9,768 nt of DNA. Origin: Candidatus Lambdaproteobacteria bacterium. GTDB taxonomy: Bacteria; SAR324; NAC60-12. Location: contig DTUH01000197.1 of assembly GCA_012964265.1 (NCBI GenBank), positions 1 to 9,768 on the forward strand, in the 5' to 3' direction. Below are positions 1 to 7,232 of the stretch, piece by piece. Made by a program: the position numbers and the translations under genes. Within the stretch, counting starts at the first letter, position 1. The number at the start of each line of letters is the position of its first letter. A model generated the notes under the pieces. That model was not told where the DNA came from and ran no database searches. It worked only from the letters and a program-made list of their open reading frames with translations.

Positions 1-651
1 CAGTGAAAAATCCATTTCAGGAATCAAACGATCAAGATATTCCACAACTTGCACCTCTGTGCCGAGTCTGGTATAAACCGAACCAAGTTCCAACCCGATC
101 ACTCCGCCGCCAATCAAAATTAATTTCTCCGGAACCGTTTCCAAACTCAGGGCCTCGGTGGAAGTTATGATGCGCTTTTTGTCGCAAACCACTCCCGGAA
201 TACCGGAGGGCTTGGAGCCTGTAGCAATGATTATGCGCTCGCTGAAAACTGTTTCTTGAGCGCCGTCTGCAGTAGCCACAGAAATCGTCTGTTTATCTTT
301 AAACGCGGCATGCCCGCTGATAACTGTGATTTTATTTTTCTTCATCAAAAACTGGATTCCCGCGCAAGTCTGTTTCACAACATCATCCTTACGTTGACGC
401 ATCCTCGGCCAATCGAGTTCAATCTTTTCTGCCTTGATACCGTGTGCCTCAAAATGCCGTTTGGCGTTTTCGAAATGTTCACTTGAATCAAGCAATGCTT
501 TGGAAGGAATGCAGCCAACATTGAGGCATGTTCCACCAAGCGTGGAATAGCGTTCAATGATTGCGGTTTTCATCCCAAGCTGTGCGCAGCGGATTGCTGC
601 AACATAACCTCCGGGACCGGAACCTATGATTGTTGTGTCGAATTTATCCAT
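1..651 (-). CDS. lpd: Dihydrolipoyl dehydrogenase (E3), N-terminal 217 residues, cut by the window edge
   Basis: Flavoprotein E3 subunit that reoxidises dihydrolipoyl groups of 2-oxo acid dehydrogenase complexes, passing electrons through a redox disulfide and FAD to NAD+. The reading frame is open from the ATG at 651 to base 1, so the C-terminal half lies outside. Visible: FAD-binding GSGPGG at residues 10-15; the redox-active pair C42 and C47 in GGTCLNVGCIPSK; the ATGSKP segment at 143-148; and the NAD-binding GGGVIG at 181-186. The dimerisation domain with the catalytic His-Glu pair is not in the window. It lies directly downstream of sucB, which argues that it serves the 2-oxoglutarate dehydrogenase complex, although E3 is often shared with pyruvate dehydrogenase. 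No Shine-Dalgarno sequence is visible before the ATG; the leader is the octamer repeat arm of the inserted unit. The start is clear because the Rossmann fold begins at residue 5. Confidence 0.96.
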   Translation of the reverse strand, partial: MDKFDTTIIGSGPGGYVAAIRCAQLGMKTAIIERYSTLGGTCLNVGCIPSKALLDSSEHFENAKRHFEAHGIKAEKIELDWPRMRQRKDDVVKQTCAGIQFLMKKNKITVISGHAAFKDKQTISVATADGAQETVFSERIIIATGSKPSGIPGVVCDKKRIITSTEALSLETVPEKLILIGGGVIGLELGSVYTRLGTEVQVVEYLDRLIPEMDFSL

Positions 652-657
652 GTATGA

Positions 658-681
658 GTTTCAAAGTTTTATAGTTTCAGA
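658..681 (+). repeat. Inverted arm of octamer array, three units, lpd side
   Basis: On the plus strand this reads GTTTCAAA, GTTTTATA, GTTTCAGA, followed by a diverged remnant beginning GTTC. The first and third units match exactly the two main unit types of the array at 1096-1151, but in the opposite orientation. The middle unit has diverged. The order is mirrored relative to the other array, with GTTTCAAA outermost. The arm ends 6 bases before the lpd start codon and so makes up most of the lpd leader. Confidence 0.75.
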
Positions 682-704
682 GTTCTTTTAAATCTGTTTA
701 GAAT

Positions 705-1058
705 TTATGAACCTAATTTGCGTACAAAAGAAGACATCATGCGTTCAATTTCTCATGCGTTTTCTTCCAAGGTATCAAATTCTTTTTCTGAGAAGAATGA
801 CAAGTTGTTTGCAATCACAAGTTGAGTTTGCAATTCGCAGAGAGAACCTGTGGCAATTTGTAGAAAACGCAAATAGTCACCGGTACTATTTCGACCATGT
901 CCTTCTGCAATATTACTTGGAATGGAAACTGAGCAGCGCCGCATTTGAGAAGTCAATCCAAAAGCCTCTTCTTTGGGAAATGATCTTGTAACCTCATAAA
1001 TCCTTGTGGCTAATTTGATAGATTTTTGCCAAATCAACAAATCCCGAAACGTACGAAT
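705..1058 (-). pseudogene. Four-helix-bundle protein (23S rRNA intervening-sequence protein family), degenerate
   Basis: Small helical protein of the S23/IVP four-helix-bundle family (Pfam PF05635 type, related in fold to the Avd accessory protein of diversity-generating retroelements). Members are thought to bind nucleic acid, but their cellular role is unsettled. Family hallmarks seen: TFRDLLIWQKSIKLA at the N-terminus, IYEVTRSFPKEEAFGLTSQMRR, SIPSNIAEGHGR, and a Q-rich central helix. The frame is damaged at both ends. There is no ATG: the first usable codons are ATT at 1058, about 10 bases after a GAGGA, or TTG at 1040, which would lose the conserved TFRD. A TGA at 753-755 ends the open stretch after LEENA, yet the frame then continues EIERMMSSFVRKLGS to a TAA at 705-707, as expected for the last helix. 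The repaired length of about 117 residues fits the family. An alternative is a functional protein of about 95 residues from TTG at 1040 (753-1040). Confidence 0.8.
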
Positions 1059-1095
1059 TTTATGTTTTTCCTCAGTTATTGTTTTGTCTAAATCC

Positions 1096-1151
1096 TTAGA
1101 AACTCTGAAACTCTGAAACTCTGAAACTTTGAAACTTTGAAACTTTGAAAC
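1096..1151 (-). repeat. Tandem octamer array, seven units, sucB side
   Basis: Read on the minus strand there are three GTTTCAAA, then three GTTTCAGA, then one GTTTCTAA, with no spacer and no length variation, 56 bases in all. The array begins at the base directly after the sucB TAA. It is an inverted counterpart of the shorter array at 658-681. The units are too short and lack the spacers needed for a CRISPR. The clustering of identical variants suggests growth by local duplication, for example replication slippage. Confidence 0.9.
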
Positions 1152-2375
1152 TTATACTTCCAGAAGCATCCTCGTAGGATTTTCAAGATATTCTCTCACT
1201 CGTACAAGAAAACTCACTGATTGCTGGCCATCGACGATACGATGATCGTAAGACAATGCCAAATACATCACCGGACGAATCTCGACTTTTCCGTTAACTG
1301 CCATCGGTCGTTCAACGATATTGTGCATACCCAGAATGGCGCTTTGCGGTGGATTCAGGATTGGAGTAGAAAGCATTGAACCGAAAACTCCGCCGTTTGT
1401 GATAGAGAATGTTCCACCAGCCATTTCATCAATACTGAGTTTATTTTCACGGGCACGTTTTGCGAGCCTGCCGATTTCCATTTCAATTTGTGCCAGTGTC
1501 AGCGACTCCGCATTCCGAATCACTGGAACCATCAAACCTTTGGGTGCACTGACGGCAATTCCCATATCAACATAATCGTGAAAAACTATTTCCCCTCCAT
1601 CCAACTGTGCGTTCACTGCCGGAAAATCTTTCAGTGCTTCCGTACACGCTTTGGTAAAGAGTCCCATGTAGCCCAGCTTTACCTTGTATTTTTCCAGAAA
1701 CGCATCTTTGCTCTGGCTGCGTAACTCGAAAATAGCATGCATATCCACTTCATTAAAAGTAGTCAACATTGCGGTTTCGTTTTTTACCGCAACCAGGCGT
1801 TCCGCCAGTTTTCGACGCAAACGTGACAAGCGTTCCCTTTTTATGTTTCGGGAACCGGAAACAACCGGAGGCGCCGCTTCCTGTTTTGGTTCCGCATTTG
1901 AAGCAGCAGGTTCCGGAAATTGTTGACTATGCAGAAGAACGTCCTGTTTTGTAATTCGACCTCCCGGACCTCCTCCGGAAATTCCTGTAAAACCCTGTTC
2001 TGTCACCATTTTTCTTGCCGCAGGAGAGTGGTGTCCGGCAGCATAGGAATCCGTATTTGAAACTGACTTTTCCGGAACCTTTGCTGTTTCAGAAGATTCT
2101 GCGTATTTTTCAACCTCTGCGGATTCCGGTTGTGGAGCGTCAGTATCGATGGAACAGGCCACATCTCCAACTTCGGCGATTTCGCCTGCCTGCAATACAA
2201 TTTTCAGTACACCGGTGCTGTCTGCAATCAGGGGCAAAGTCGCTTTGTCAGTTTCAATTTCACAAATCGTTTCATCAATGTTTACATAATCACCGTCTGA
2301 CTTGAGCCAACTGCCAATTTCAACTTCAGTAATCGATTCTCCTGGACTCGGAATTTTAATTTCCACAATAGACAT
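1152..2375 (-). CDS. sucB: Dihydrolipoyl succinyltransferase (E2 of 2-oxoglutarate dehydrogenase)
   Basis: Core-forming E2 subunit that transfers the succinyl group from its lipoyl-lysine to CoA. At 407 residues it has the normal length and layout for SucB. It has one lipoyl domain at about 1-78, with the lipoylated lysine K44 in ETDKATL. A flexible Pro/Ala/Glu/Ser-rich linker follows. A peripheral-subunit-binding domain lies at about 116-148 (SPAARKM to GGRITKQDV), then a second linker. The catalytic acyltransferase domain runs from about 178 to 407, with the active-site motif SYDHRIVDG (H378, D382). A single lipoyl domain and the opening PSPGESITEVEI favour the succinyl over the acetyl enzyme, and adjacency to sucA supports this. 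The ATG at 2375 is preceded by AAAAGG. The gene follows sucA by 128 bases, a gap that holds an inverted repeat, and is probably in the same transcript. Confidence 0.96.
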   Translation of the reverse strand: MSIVEIKIPSPGESITEVEIGSWLKSDGDYVNIDETICEIETDKATLPLIADSTGVLKIVLQAGEIAEVGDVACSIDTDAPQPESAEVEKYAESSETAKVPEKSVSNTDSYAAGHHSPAARKMVTEQGFTGISGGGPGGRITKQDVLLHSQQFPEPAASNAEPKQEAAPPVVSGSRNIKRERLSRLRRKLAERLVAVKNETAMLTTFNEVDMHAIFELRSQSKDAFLEKYKVKLGYMGLFTKACTEALKDFPAVNAQLDGGEIVFHDYVDMGIAVSAPKGLMVPVIRNAESLTLAQIEMEIGRLAKRARENKLSIDEMAGGTFSITNGGVFGSMLSTPILNPPQSAILGMHNIVERPMAVNGKVEIRPVMYLALSYDHRIVDGQQSVSFLVRVREYLENPTRMLLEV

Positions 2376-2383
2376 GAATGAAA

Positions 2384-2389
2384 CCTTTT
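2384..2389 (-). promoter_or_regulatory. Ribosome binding site of sucB
   Basis: AAAAGG on the minus strand, 8 bases before the ATG at 2375. It is a modest Shine-Dalgarno match at normal distance and fixes the sucB start. Confidence 0.55.
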
Positions 2390-2434
2390 AATGGGTTTGT
2401 AAATAATGATGATCTCGTATAGGGTCTGATATCC

Positions 2435-2504
2435 ACCCCGCACCTAAATCATCAACCCGGAAATAAAAATGAGAACAATCCAGTGACTGTTTTAGGTACG
2501 GGGT
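2435..2504 (-). repeat. 14-bp inverted repeat (hairpin) between sucA and sucB
   Basis: The plus-strand arms ACCCCGCACCTAAA (2435-2448) and TTTAGGTACGGGGT (2491-2504) are complementary except for one position. In the minus-strand transcript that position is a G-U pair, so 14 contiguous base pairs can form around a 42-base loop. The first arm starts at the last base of the sucA stop codon. No T-run follows, so it does not look like an intrinsic terminator. Possible roles are mRNA stabilisation, differential expression of sucA and sucB, or an inserted REP-like element. The GGGGTC and GGGTCTGA wording at its edges resembles palindromic repeats I associate with REP families, but this is only a resemblance. 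Confidence 0.65.
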
Positions 2505-5275
2505 CATACCTCAAAAGCTCTGCGCACCAGATTTTCCTGTTGTTTAGCATGAAGTTTTGGAGAGCCGACCGCAGGTGAACTGTCCGCCTCACGGGCCACC
2601 AGTTCGAGACCGTTCCCTGTTTTAGAGAATATACGCAAAACAAAACCCCACGCACCCATATTTTCAGGTTCTTCCTGAACCCAGCACCATTTTTTCGCAT
2701 TCTGATAACGTTTTAAAATGGAGAGCAGTTGTTTTTCCGGAAAAGGGTAGAGCTGTTCCAATCGCACAATCGCAACATCTCTAACAGTATTTTTTTGCTG
2801 CCGTTCCAGCAAATCATAGTACACTTTCCCGCTGCAAAACAAAACCTTCCGGACAGACGTCGCCTCCACAAAATCATCGTCAATAACTTCACGAAAGCGG
2901 GTTCCTTCGAGAAAATCTTCGAGCGGACTCATACATTTTGGATGACGCAACAAGCTTTTTGGTGTAAAAATCACCAGAGGTTTACGAAACGGATATGCCA
3001 TTTGACGCAGCAAAATATGAAAGATATTTGCAGGAGTGGTGCAGTTAATGATCTGCATGTTGTTTTTTGCGCATAGAATGAGAAAACGCTCGATTCGTGC
3101 AGAAGAATGTTCCGGTCCCTGTCCTTCATGTCCATGCGGCAACATCAGCACAACTCCATTCATCCGATGCCATTTGGTTTCGGAGGAAGCAACAAACTGA
3201 TCAATAACAATTTGCGCTCCATTGGCAAAATCTCCAAACTGAGCCTCCCAGATTGTTAAAGACGTAGGAGTCGCGTAAGCATATCCGTATTCAAAACCCA
3301 GAACTCCATATTCTGAGAGAAATGAATTGTAAACTTCAAACGGTGCCTGTCCATCAGAAATGTGGTTCAGTGGAATGTGTTTGGTGTTGTCCTCCGCAGT
3401 TATTATGGCATGACGGTGGGCAAATGTTCCCCGGCCGCTGTCCTGACCGCTTAACCGAACCGGAGTGCCGTTTGTGACCAAAACCGCAAATGCCATGGTT
3501 TCTGCCATTCCCCAATCTAGTTTTTTATCCTCTGCAACCATTTTGCGCCGGTTTTGATAGAGCTTTTTGATTTTTGCAAAGAATTTCAAATTTGAGTCCG
3601 CACTTCCGTTTCTTGACAAATCAGTCACCAACTGGCTGATTTCAAAAAATTTATTTTGCGGCACACCGGTTACAGGGGATTGTTCAAAATCTTTATCTTT
3701 CGCTCTCCTGACTCCAGACCAGACTCCTTGCAAAAATGAAGTCACAGAGGCAGTTTCCTGTTGATTTGCTTTTTCCAAGCGATCGTTGAGGTACTGCTTA
3801 AATTCCTCCTCCATTTCCGTCGTTTCTTTTTCAGTCAAACTTCCGGACTCAACAAGCTTCTTACTGTAAACCTCACGTACCTGGGGATGCCTGGCTATAT
3901 GGCGATACAAATCGGGCTGCGTAAATCTTGGTTCGTCTGCTTCATTGTGACCGTGCCGACGGTAGCCTAAAATATCAACAAACACATCTCGATGAAATTT
4001 TTGTCGAAACTCAAGCGCCAGTTTTATCACATAAACCACTGCTTCAATATCATCGGCATTGACGTGAAATACCGGAGAAAGTGTCGTTTTGGCCACATCC
4101 GTACAATATGTGCTGGAACGGCCTTCCACATAATCCGCAGTAAAACCAACCTGATTATTAATCACAAGATGCACAGTACCTCCAGTTCCATATCCAGGTA
4201 ACTGTGACATTTGCAAAACTTCATAAACGATGCCCTGACCAGCGAGGGAATGGTCTCCATGAATCAGAATCGGCACCAGTTTTTTTACATTTCCATCATG
4301 ATATTGGTCAATTTTCGCTCGTGAAATTCCTTCCACCACCGGATTTACTGCTTCCAAATGGGAAGGATTTGGGGTCAGGCTCAAGTGCACTGATTTTCCA
4401 CTTCGTACTTTTTTGTCACTCGAATAGCCCATGTGGTATTTAACATCACCGGCAAATCCATCTGAACCAAAGGCTTTCCCCTCAAATTCGGCAAAAATAT
4501 CGTTATATGTTTTTCCCAGAACATTGGCCAGAACATTCAGTCTCCCCCTGTGTGCCATGCCGATCACGAATTCTTCCACTCCAAGTTCCGCTCCATACTC
4601 AACAACTGTATCCAGAGCCGGAATAATCGATTCTCCGCCTTCCAGTGAAAAGCGTTTTTGACCTACAAATTTTGTGTGCAGAAAGCTTTCAAAGGCTACC
4701 GCCTCATTTGTTTTGCGCAAAAGTTCGATTTTTTCTTCACGGGAAAAATTTGGAGTGTTGCGGCAGGATTCCATTTTTTGCTCAAGCCAGGTGATAATCT
4801 CCAGCGTCCGCACAAATTTGTATTCCACACCGATTGAACCGCAATAAGTTTGTTCCAGCAATTCGTAAATTTCCCTTAATGTAGCGGTTCCAAGTCCGAT
4901 TCTACTACCTACATGAAATTCGGTATCCAAATCGGCTACGCTCAAACCAAAGTTTTCCAGGTCAATCGGCCCGTCATGTTTTCGACGCGGTCTTACAGGA
5001 TTCGTCTTCGCGAACATGTGTCCACGCTGCCGATAAGCTCCAATCAGGTTACTGACCGCAAGTTCTTTTTGAAATTGTTCCGGTACAAAATTTTCGGGTA
5101 AGCCTGCATCCGTTTTGTTTGCGCTGACTTGTGTATAATCTTCCTTTGAAAATTCAAAGCCTTCAAAAAAATTGCGCCACTCAGGATCCACAGATTTTGG
5201 GTCTTGCTGATATTGCTGATAAAGTCCTTCGAATGCGCCGATATCAGCGTTGTTTAAATAAGAAAGAGGATTCAT
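2504..5275 (-). CDS. sucA: 2-Oxoglutarate dehydrogenase E1 component
   Basis: ThDP-dependent E1 that decarboxylates 2-oxoglutarate and succinylates the E2 lipoyl group. The 923 residues match the family's usual length. The N-terminal E2-binding tail is typical (SYLNNADIGAFEGLYQQY to NFFEGFEF, about 4-42). The dehydrogenase domain follows: GMAHRGRLNVL at 239-249 and NPSHLEAVNP at 303-312 carry H242 and H306, which match known substrate-binding histidines. The ThDP/Mg motif runs from GD at 340-341 to NNQVGFT at 373-379, and HGHNEADEPRFTQP lies at 441-454. The central transketolase-like domain shows GQDSGRGTFAHRH (610-622), LSEYGVLGFEYGYA and LPHGHEGQGPEHSSAR (712-727). The C-terminal region has QEEPENMGAW (867-876). 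The residues after GD are HSL, where I expect small residues as in GDAAVTGQG. I chose ATG 5275 over an in-frame TTG at 5290 because it is the only ATG and leaves the family-like start MNPLSYL. No clear ribosome binding site is visible. Confidence 0.97.
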   Translation of the reverse strand: MNPLSYLNNADIGAFEGLYQQYQQDPKSVDPEWRNFFEGFEFSKEDYTQVSANKTDAGLPENFVPEQFQKELAVSNLIGAYRQRGHMFAKTNPVRPRRKHDGPIDLENFGLSVADLDTEFHVGSRIGLGTATLREIYELLEQTYCGSIGVEYKFVRTLEIITWLEQKMESCRNTPNFSREEKIELLRKTNEAVAFESFLHTKFVGQKRFSLEGGESIIPALDTVVEYGAELGVEEFVIGMAHRGRLNVLANVLGKTYNDIFAEFEGKAFGSDGFAGDVKYHMGYSSDKKVRSGKSVHLSLTPNPSHLEAVNPVVEGISRAKIDQYHDGNVKKLVPILIHGDHSLAGQGIVYEVLQMSQLPGYGTGGTVHLVINNQVGFTADYVEGRSSTYCTDVAKTTLSPVFHVNADDIEAVVYVIKLALEFRQKFHRDVFVDILGYRRHGHNEADEPRFTQPDLYRHIARHPQVREVYSKKLVESGSLTEKETTEMEEEFKQYLNDRLEKANQQETASVTSFLQGVWSGVRRAKDKDFEQSPVTGVPQNKFFEISQLVTDLSRNGSADSNLKFFAKIKKLYQNRRKMVAEDKKLDWGMAETMAFAVLVTNGTPVRLSGQDSGRGTFAHRHAIITAEDNTKHIPLNHISDGQAPFEVYNSFLSEYGVLGFEYGYAYATPTSLTIWEAQFGDFANGAQIVIDQFVASSETKWHRMNGVVLMLPHGHEGQGPEHSSARIERFLILCAKNNMQIINCTTPANIFHILLRQMAYPFRKPLVIFTPKSLLRHPKCMSPLEDFLEGTRFREVIDDDFVEATSVRKVLFCSGKVYYDLLERQQKNTVRDVAIVRLEQLYPFPEKQLLSILKRYQNAKKWCWVQEEPENMGAWGFVLRIFSKTGNGLELVAREADSSPAVGSPKLHAKQQENLVRRAFEV

Positions 5276-5367
5276 GAAAATAGTCGGCAAATTAAAAAAA
5301 CAAAATTACAGCAGAAAATATGGCATGAAGAAACTACATTCTATATCAAATCCGAAGAAGTATGAAG
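5276..5367 (-). promoter_or_regulatory. Helicase-sucA spacer with a possible Bacteroidota-type promoter
   Basis: AT-rich 92-base gap. On the minus strand TAATTTTG (5301-5308) fits the Bacteroidota -7 pattern TAnnTTTG, and a TTTC at 5330-5333, one base off the -33 TTTG, lies 21 bases upstream. A T-run follows, but I find no hairpin that would make it a terminator for the helicase gene. The match is short and depends on the organism being Bacteroidota, so this is only a candidate start point for a sucA-sucB-lpd transcript. Confidence 0.25.
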
Positions 5368-7173
5368 TTACATTTTGCGGCTGGTTTTCGGACGTGAAAA
5401 GCTTTTCGCTCGTCCTTTCCCTTTTTTTCTTTCTTTGGAATGTCCGGAGGAACTGCCGGATTTCCGCTCTTTCCTGATGGAGGAAATCTTTAATTGCTGT
5501 CCTGCCACCCAAACTTTTTTTAAGTCATTGAACACATCTTTGGGCATACCTTCCGGTAAATCAATTACACTGAAGTCATCATAAATATTGATCCTTCCGA
5601 TGTATTGACTATCGAGTCCGGCTTCATTAGCAATTGCACCTACTATGTTGTTTGGCTTTACATTATGGTTGTGACCCACTTCAAGACGGAAACGTTCCAT
5701 ACCATCCTCCAGCGGAAGTTCCTTTTTGGGAGCGCTTTGCTTTCCTTTTCCACGGCCTTTGTCCCGTTCCCTTTCACGCTCACTGCCTTTTTCCATTCGT
5801 CGCTCTTTTCGTGGTTTAGAATCATCGTCCTGCCAACTTTCATCATCTTCGTGACGCTTAGATTTGCTCTGCAGCATAAACGGCGTGCCTCCCTGTAAAA
5901 GCTGTGCCAGAGCGGCAGCGACTTCCAGTGCAGGCACATTGTGTTCCTGTTGATATTGTTCAATCATTTGGTAAAACAAACCCAGTTCTTCTGTTGCCAA
6001 AGTATCCGTGATGCGCTGTTTGAATTTTGCAATTCGCTGATCATTGATCAGTTCAGTTGAAGGAAGTTCCATTATTTCGATCTTCTGGTTTGTTGCTCTT
6101 TCAATAGCATGCAGCATCCGTTTTTCACGTGGAGCAACAAATAAAATAGCATCACCCTGGCGTCCCGCCCGTCCGGTACGGCCGATTCGGTGCACATAAC
6201 CTTCAGTATCATGGGGGATGTCGTAATTGACAACATGACTGATGCGCTCAACATCCAGTCCGCGTGCGGCAACGTCCGTGGCAACAAGAATATCCAGTTT
6301 GCCGCTTTTCAAATGCTCGATTGTGCGTTCACGCTGATTTTGTTTTATATCACCATTCAGCGGGGTGGAGGCGTAACCGCGTGCCTCAAGTTTTGCGGAT
6401 AATTCCACGGTGGCGGTTTTGGTGCGCACAAAAATAAGCATCGCCTCAAATGGTTCTGCTTCCAGTATTCGTGTCAGTGCATCCAGTTTATGCATCCCGC
6501 TTACCGGCCAGAAACGTTGACGAATGGTATCGGCTGTGGTGGTTTTGACCTTAATTGTAATGTGCTCCGGGTCTTTCAAGTATCGTGTGGCAATACGTCG
6601 AATCTGCTGCGGAATAGTCGCCGAAAAAAGCGCAATCTGTCTTTCTGGAGGTGTCTGTTCAAGAATCCATTCCACATCATCGATAAATCCCATTCGCAGC
6701 ATTTCATCTGCTTCGTCCAGAACAAGAGTGCTGAGTTTATCAAGTTTCAAAGTACCGCGGCGCATGTGGTCCATCACGCGCCCCGGAGTTCCCACCACAA
6801 CATGCGCCCCACGTTTCAAACCGCGGATTTGCCCGCGATATTCCTGACCACCGTAAATCGGCAGGACGTGAAAGCTTTTCAACTGTGAGGCATATTTATT
6901 AAAGGCTTCCGCGACCTGAATCGCCAATTCACGTGTTGGAGTCAGGACCAGAACCTGTGTATCTTTCTGTCTTAAATTGAGGTTTGAAAGCAGGGGGAGG
7001 GCAAAAGCCGCGGTTTTTCCGGTACCGGTTTGAGCCTGTCCAAGAACATCTTTCCTGGCCAGCAGCAACGGAATAGTTTGCACCTGGATGGGCGTGGGAG
7101 TTTCATAACCAACTTCGTCCAGTGCTTTTAGCAGAGTTGGTTTGAGTTCGAATTCACTAAATGTGGTTATCAT
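5368..7173 (-). CDS. deaD: DEAD-box ATP-dependent RNA helicase, DeaD/CsdA type
   Basis: RNA helicase that unwinds short duplexes with ATP; relatives act in ribosome assembly, mRNA turnover and cold adaptation. The 601 residues are close to the size of E. coli DeaD (629). Motifs in order: Q motif FSEFELKPTLLKAL to TPTPIQ (5-30), motif I AQTGTGKT (47-54), Ia PTRELA (79-84), Ib TPGR (129-132), II DEAD (153-156), III SAT (184-186), V VATDVAARGLD (297-307), VI HRIGRTGR (328-335). A helical region (about 370-430) is followed by a charged Arg/Lys/Glu/Asp linker (436-486), a DbpA-like RNA-binding domain (about 492-566, including NNIVGAIANEAGL and IGRINIYDDFSVIDLP) and a very basic Lys/Arg/Ser tail (567-601). 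The RNA-binding domain separates it from short RhlE-type helicases. The ATG at 7173 starts just before the Q motif; no Shine-Dalgarno site is visible. The symbol rests on domain layout. Confidence 0.93.
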   Translation of the reverse strand: MITTFSEFELKPTLLKALDEVGYETPTPIQVQTIPLLLARKDVLGQAQTGTGKTAAFALPLLSNLNLRQKDTQVLVLTPTRELAIQVAEAFNKYASQLKSFHVLPIYGGQEYRGQIRGLKRGAHVVVGTPGRVMDHMRRGTLKLDKLSTLVLDEADEMLRMGFIDDVEWILEQTPPERQIALFSATIPQQIRRIATRYLKDPEHITIKVKTTTADTIRQRFWPVSGMHKLDALTRILEAEPFEAMLIFVRTKTATVELSAKLEARGYASTPLNGDIKQNQRERTIEHLKSGKLDILVATDVAARGLDVERISHVVNYDIPHDTEGYVHRIGRTGRAGRQGDAILFVAPREKRMLHAIERATNQKIEIMELPSTELINDQRIAKFKQRITDTLATEELGLFYQMIEQYQQEHNVPALEVAAALAQLLQGGTPFMLQSKSKRHEDDESWQDDDSKPRKERRMEKGSERERERDKGRGKGKQSAPKKELPLEDGMERFRLEVGHNHNVKPNNIVGAIANEAGLDSQYIGRINIYDDFSVIDLPEGMPKDVFNDLKKVWVAGQQLKISSIRKERKSGSSSGHSKERKKGKGRAKSFSRPKTSRKM

Positions 7174-7210
7174 CTGGAATGACTGAATGTAGATAAAATG
7201 TGAAATTGAC

Positions 7211-7232
7211 GGTTTTTAACAATCCAAAAACC
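7211..7232 (-). repeat. Perfect 7-bp inverted repeat in the helicase leader
   Basis: The plus-strand arms GGTTTTT (7211-7217) and AAAAACC (7226-7232) are perfect complements around an 8-base loop. It sits in the 141-base gap between copA and the helicase gene, 38 bases before the helicase start codon. The stem is mostly A-T and no T-run follows on the minus strand, so I do not call it a terminator. It could be a leader hairpin or chance. I see nothing else definite in this gap. Confidence 0.35.

Larger units (their letters stand above)
658..1151 (-). other. Inserted unit: four-helix-bundle gene between inverted octamer-repeat arms
   Basis: The 494 bases between the sucB stop codon and the lpd leader form one structured unit. 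Read on the coding strand it starts directly after the sucB stop with seven tandem octamers, continues through a degenerate four-helix-bundle protein gene, and ends with three octamers in inverted orientation, 6 bases before the lpd ATG. GTTTCAAA units lie outermost and GTTTCAGA units inside on both flanks, so the arms can pair in the transcript and loop out the gene. Proteins of this family were first described from intervening sequences in 23S rRNA helices, which are also bounded by pairing arms and are excised by RNase III. I infer an analogous insertion cassette placed in a TCA-cycle operon. No transposase is encoded and no target-site duplication is evident, so mobility is not shown. Confidence 0.5.

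Noticed and set aside
705..755. Recoded TGA (altered genetic code or read-through)
   Set aside because: sucA ends at TGA at the expected C-terminus and the other genes contain no internal TGA. The missing ATG in the same small gene favours decay.
707..991. 94-residue plus-strand open frame in the sucB-lpd spacer
   Set aside because: It is antisense to the recognisable four-helix-bundle frame, and its product resembles no family I know.
1096..1151. Possible CRISPR array
   Set aside because: The units are 8 bases, directly abutting, with no spacers, and no cas gene is present.
5276..5290. Upstream TTG start for sucA, adding MPTIF
   Set aside because: No ribosome binding site supports it, and the family-like N-terminus begins at the ATG at 5275.
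5291..5310. Intrinsic terminator after the helicase gene
   Set aside because: There is a T-run on the minus strand, but I find no GC-rich stem before it.
6490..6888. 132-residue plus-strand open frame opposite the helicase
   Set aside because: It is antisense to the helicase motifs, with no ribosome binding site or recognisable product.
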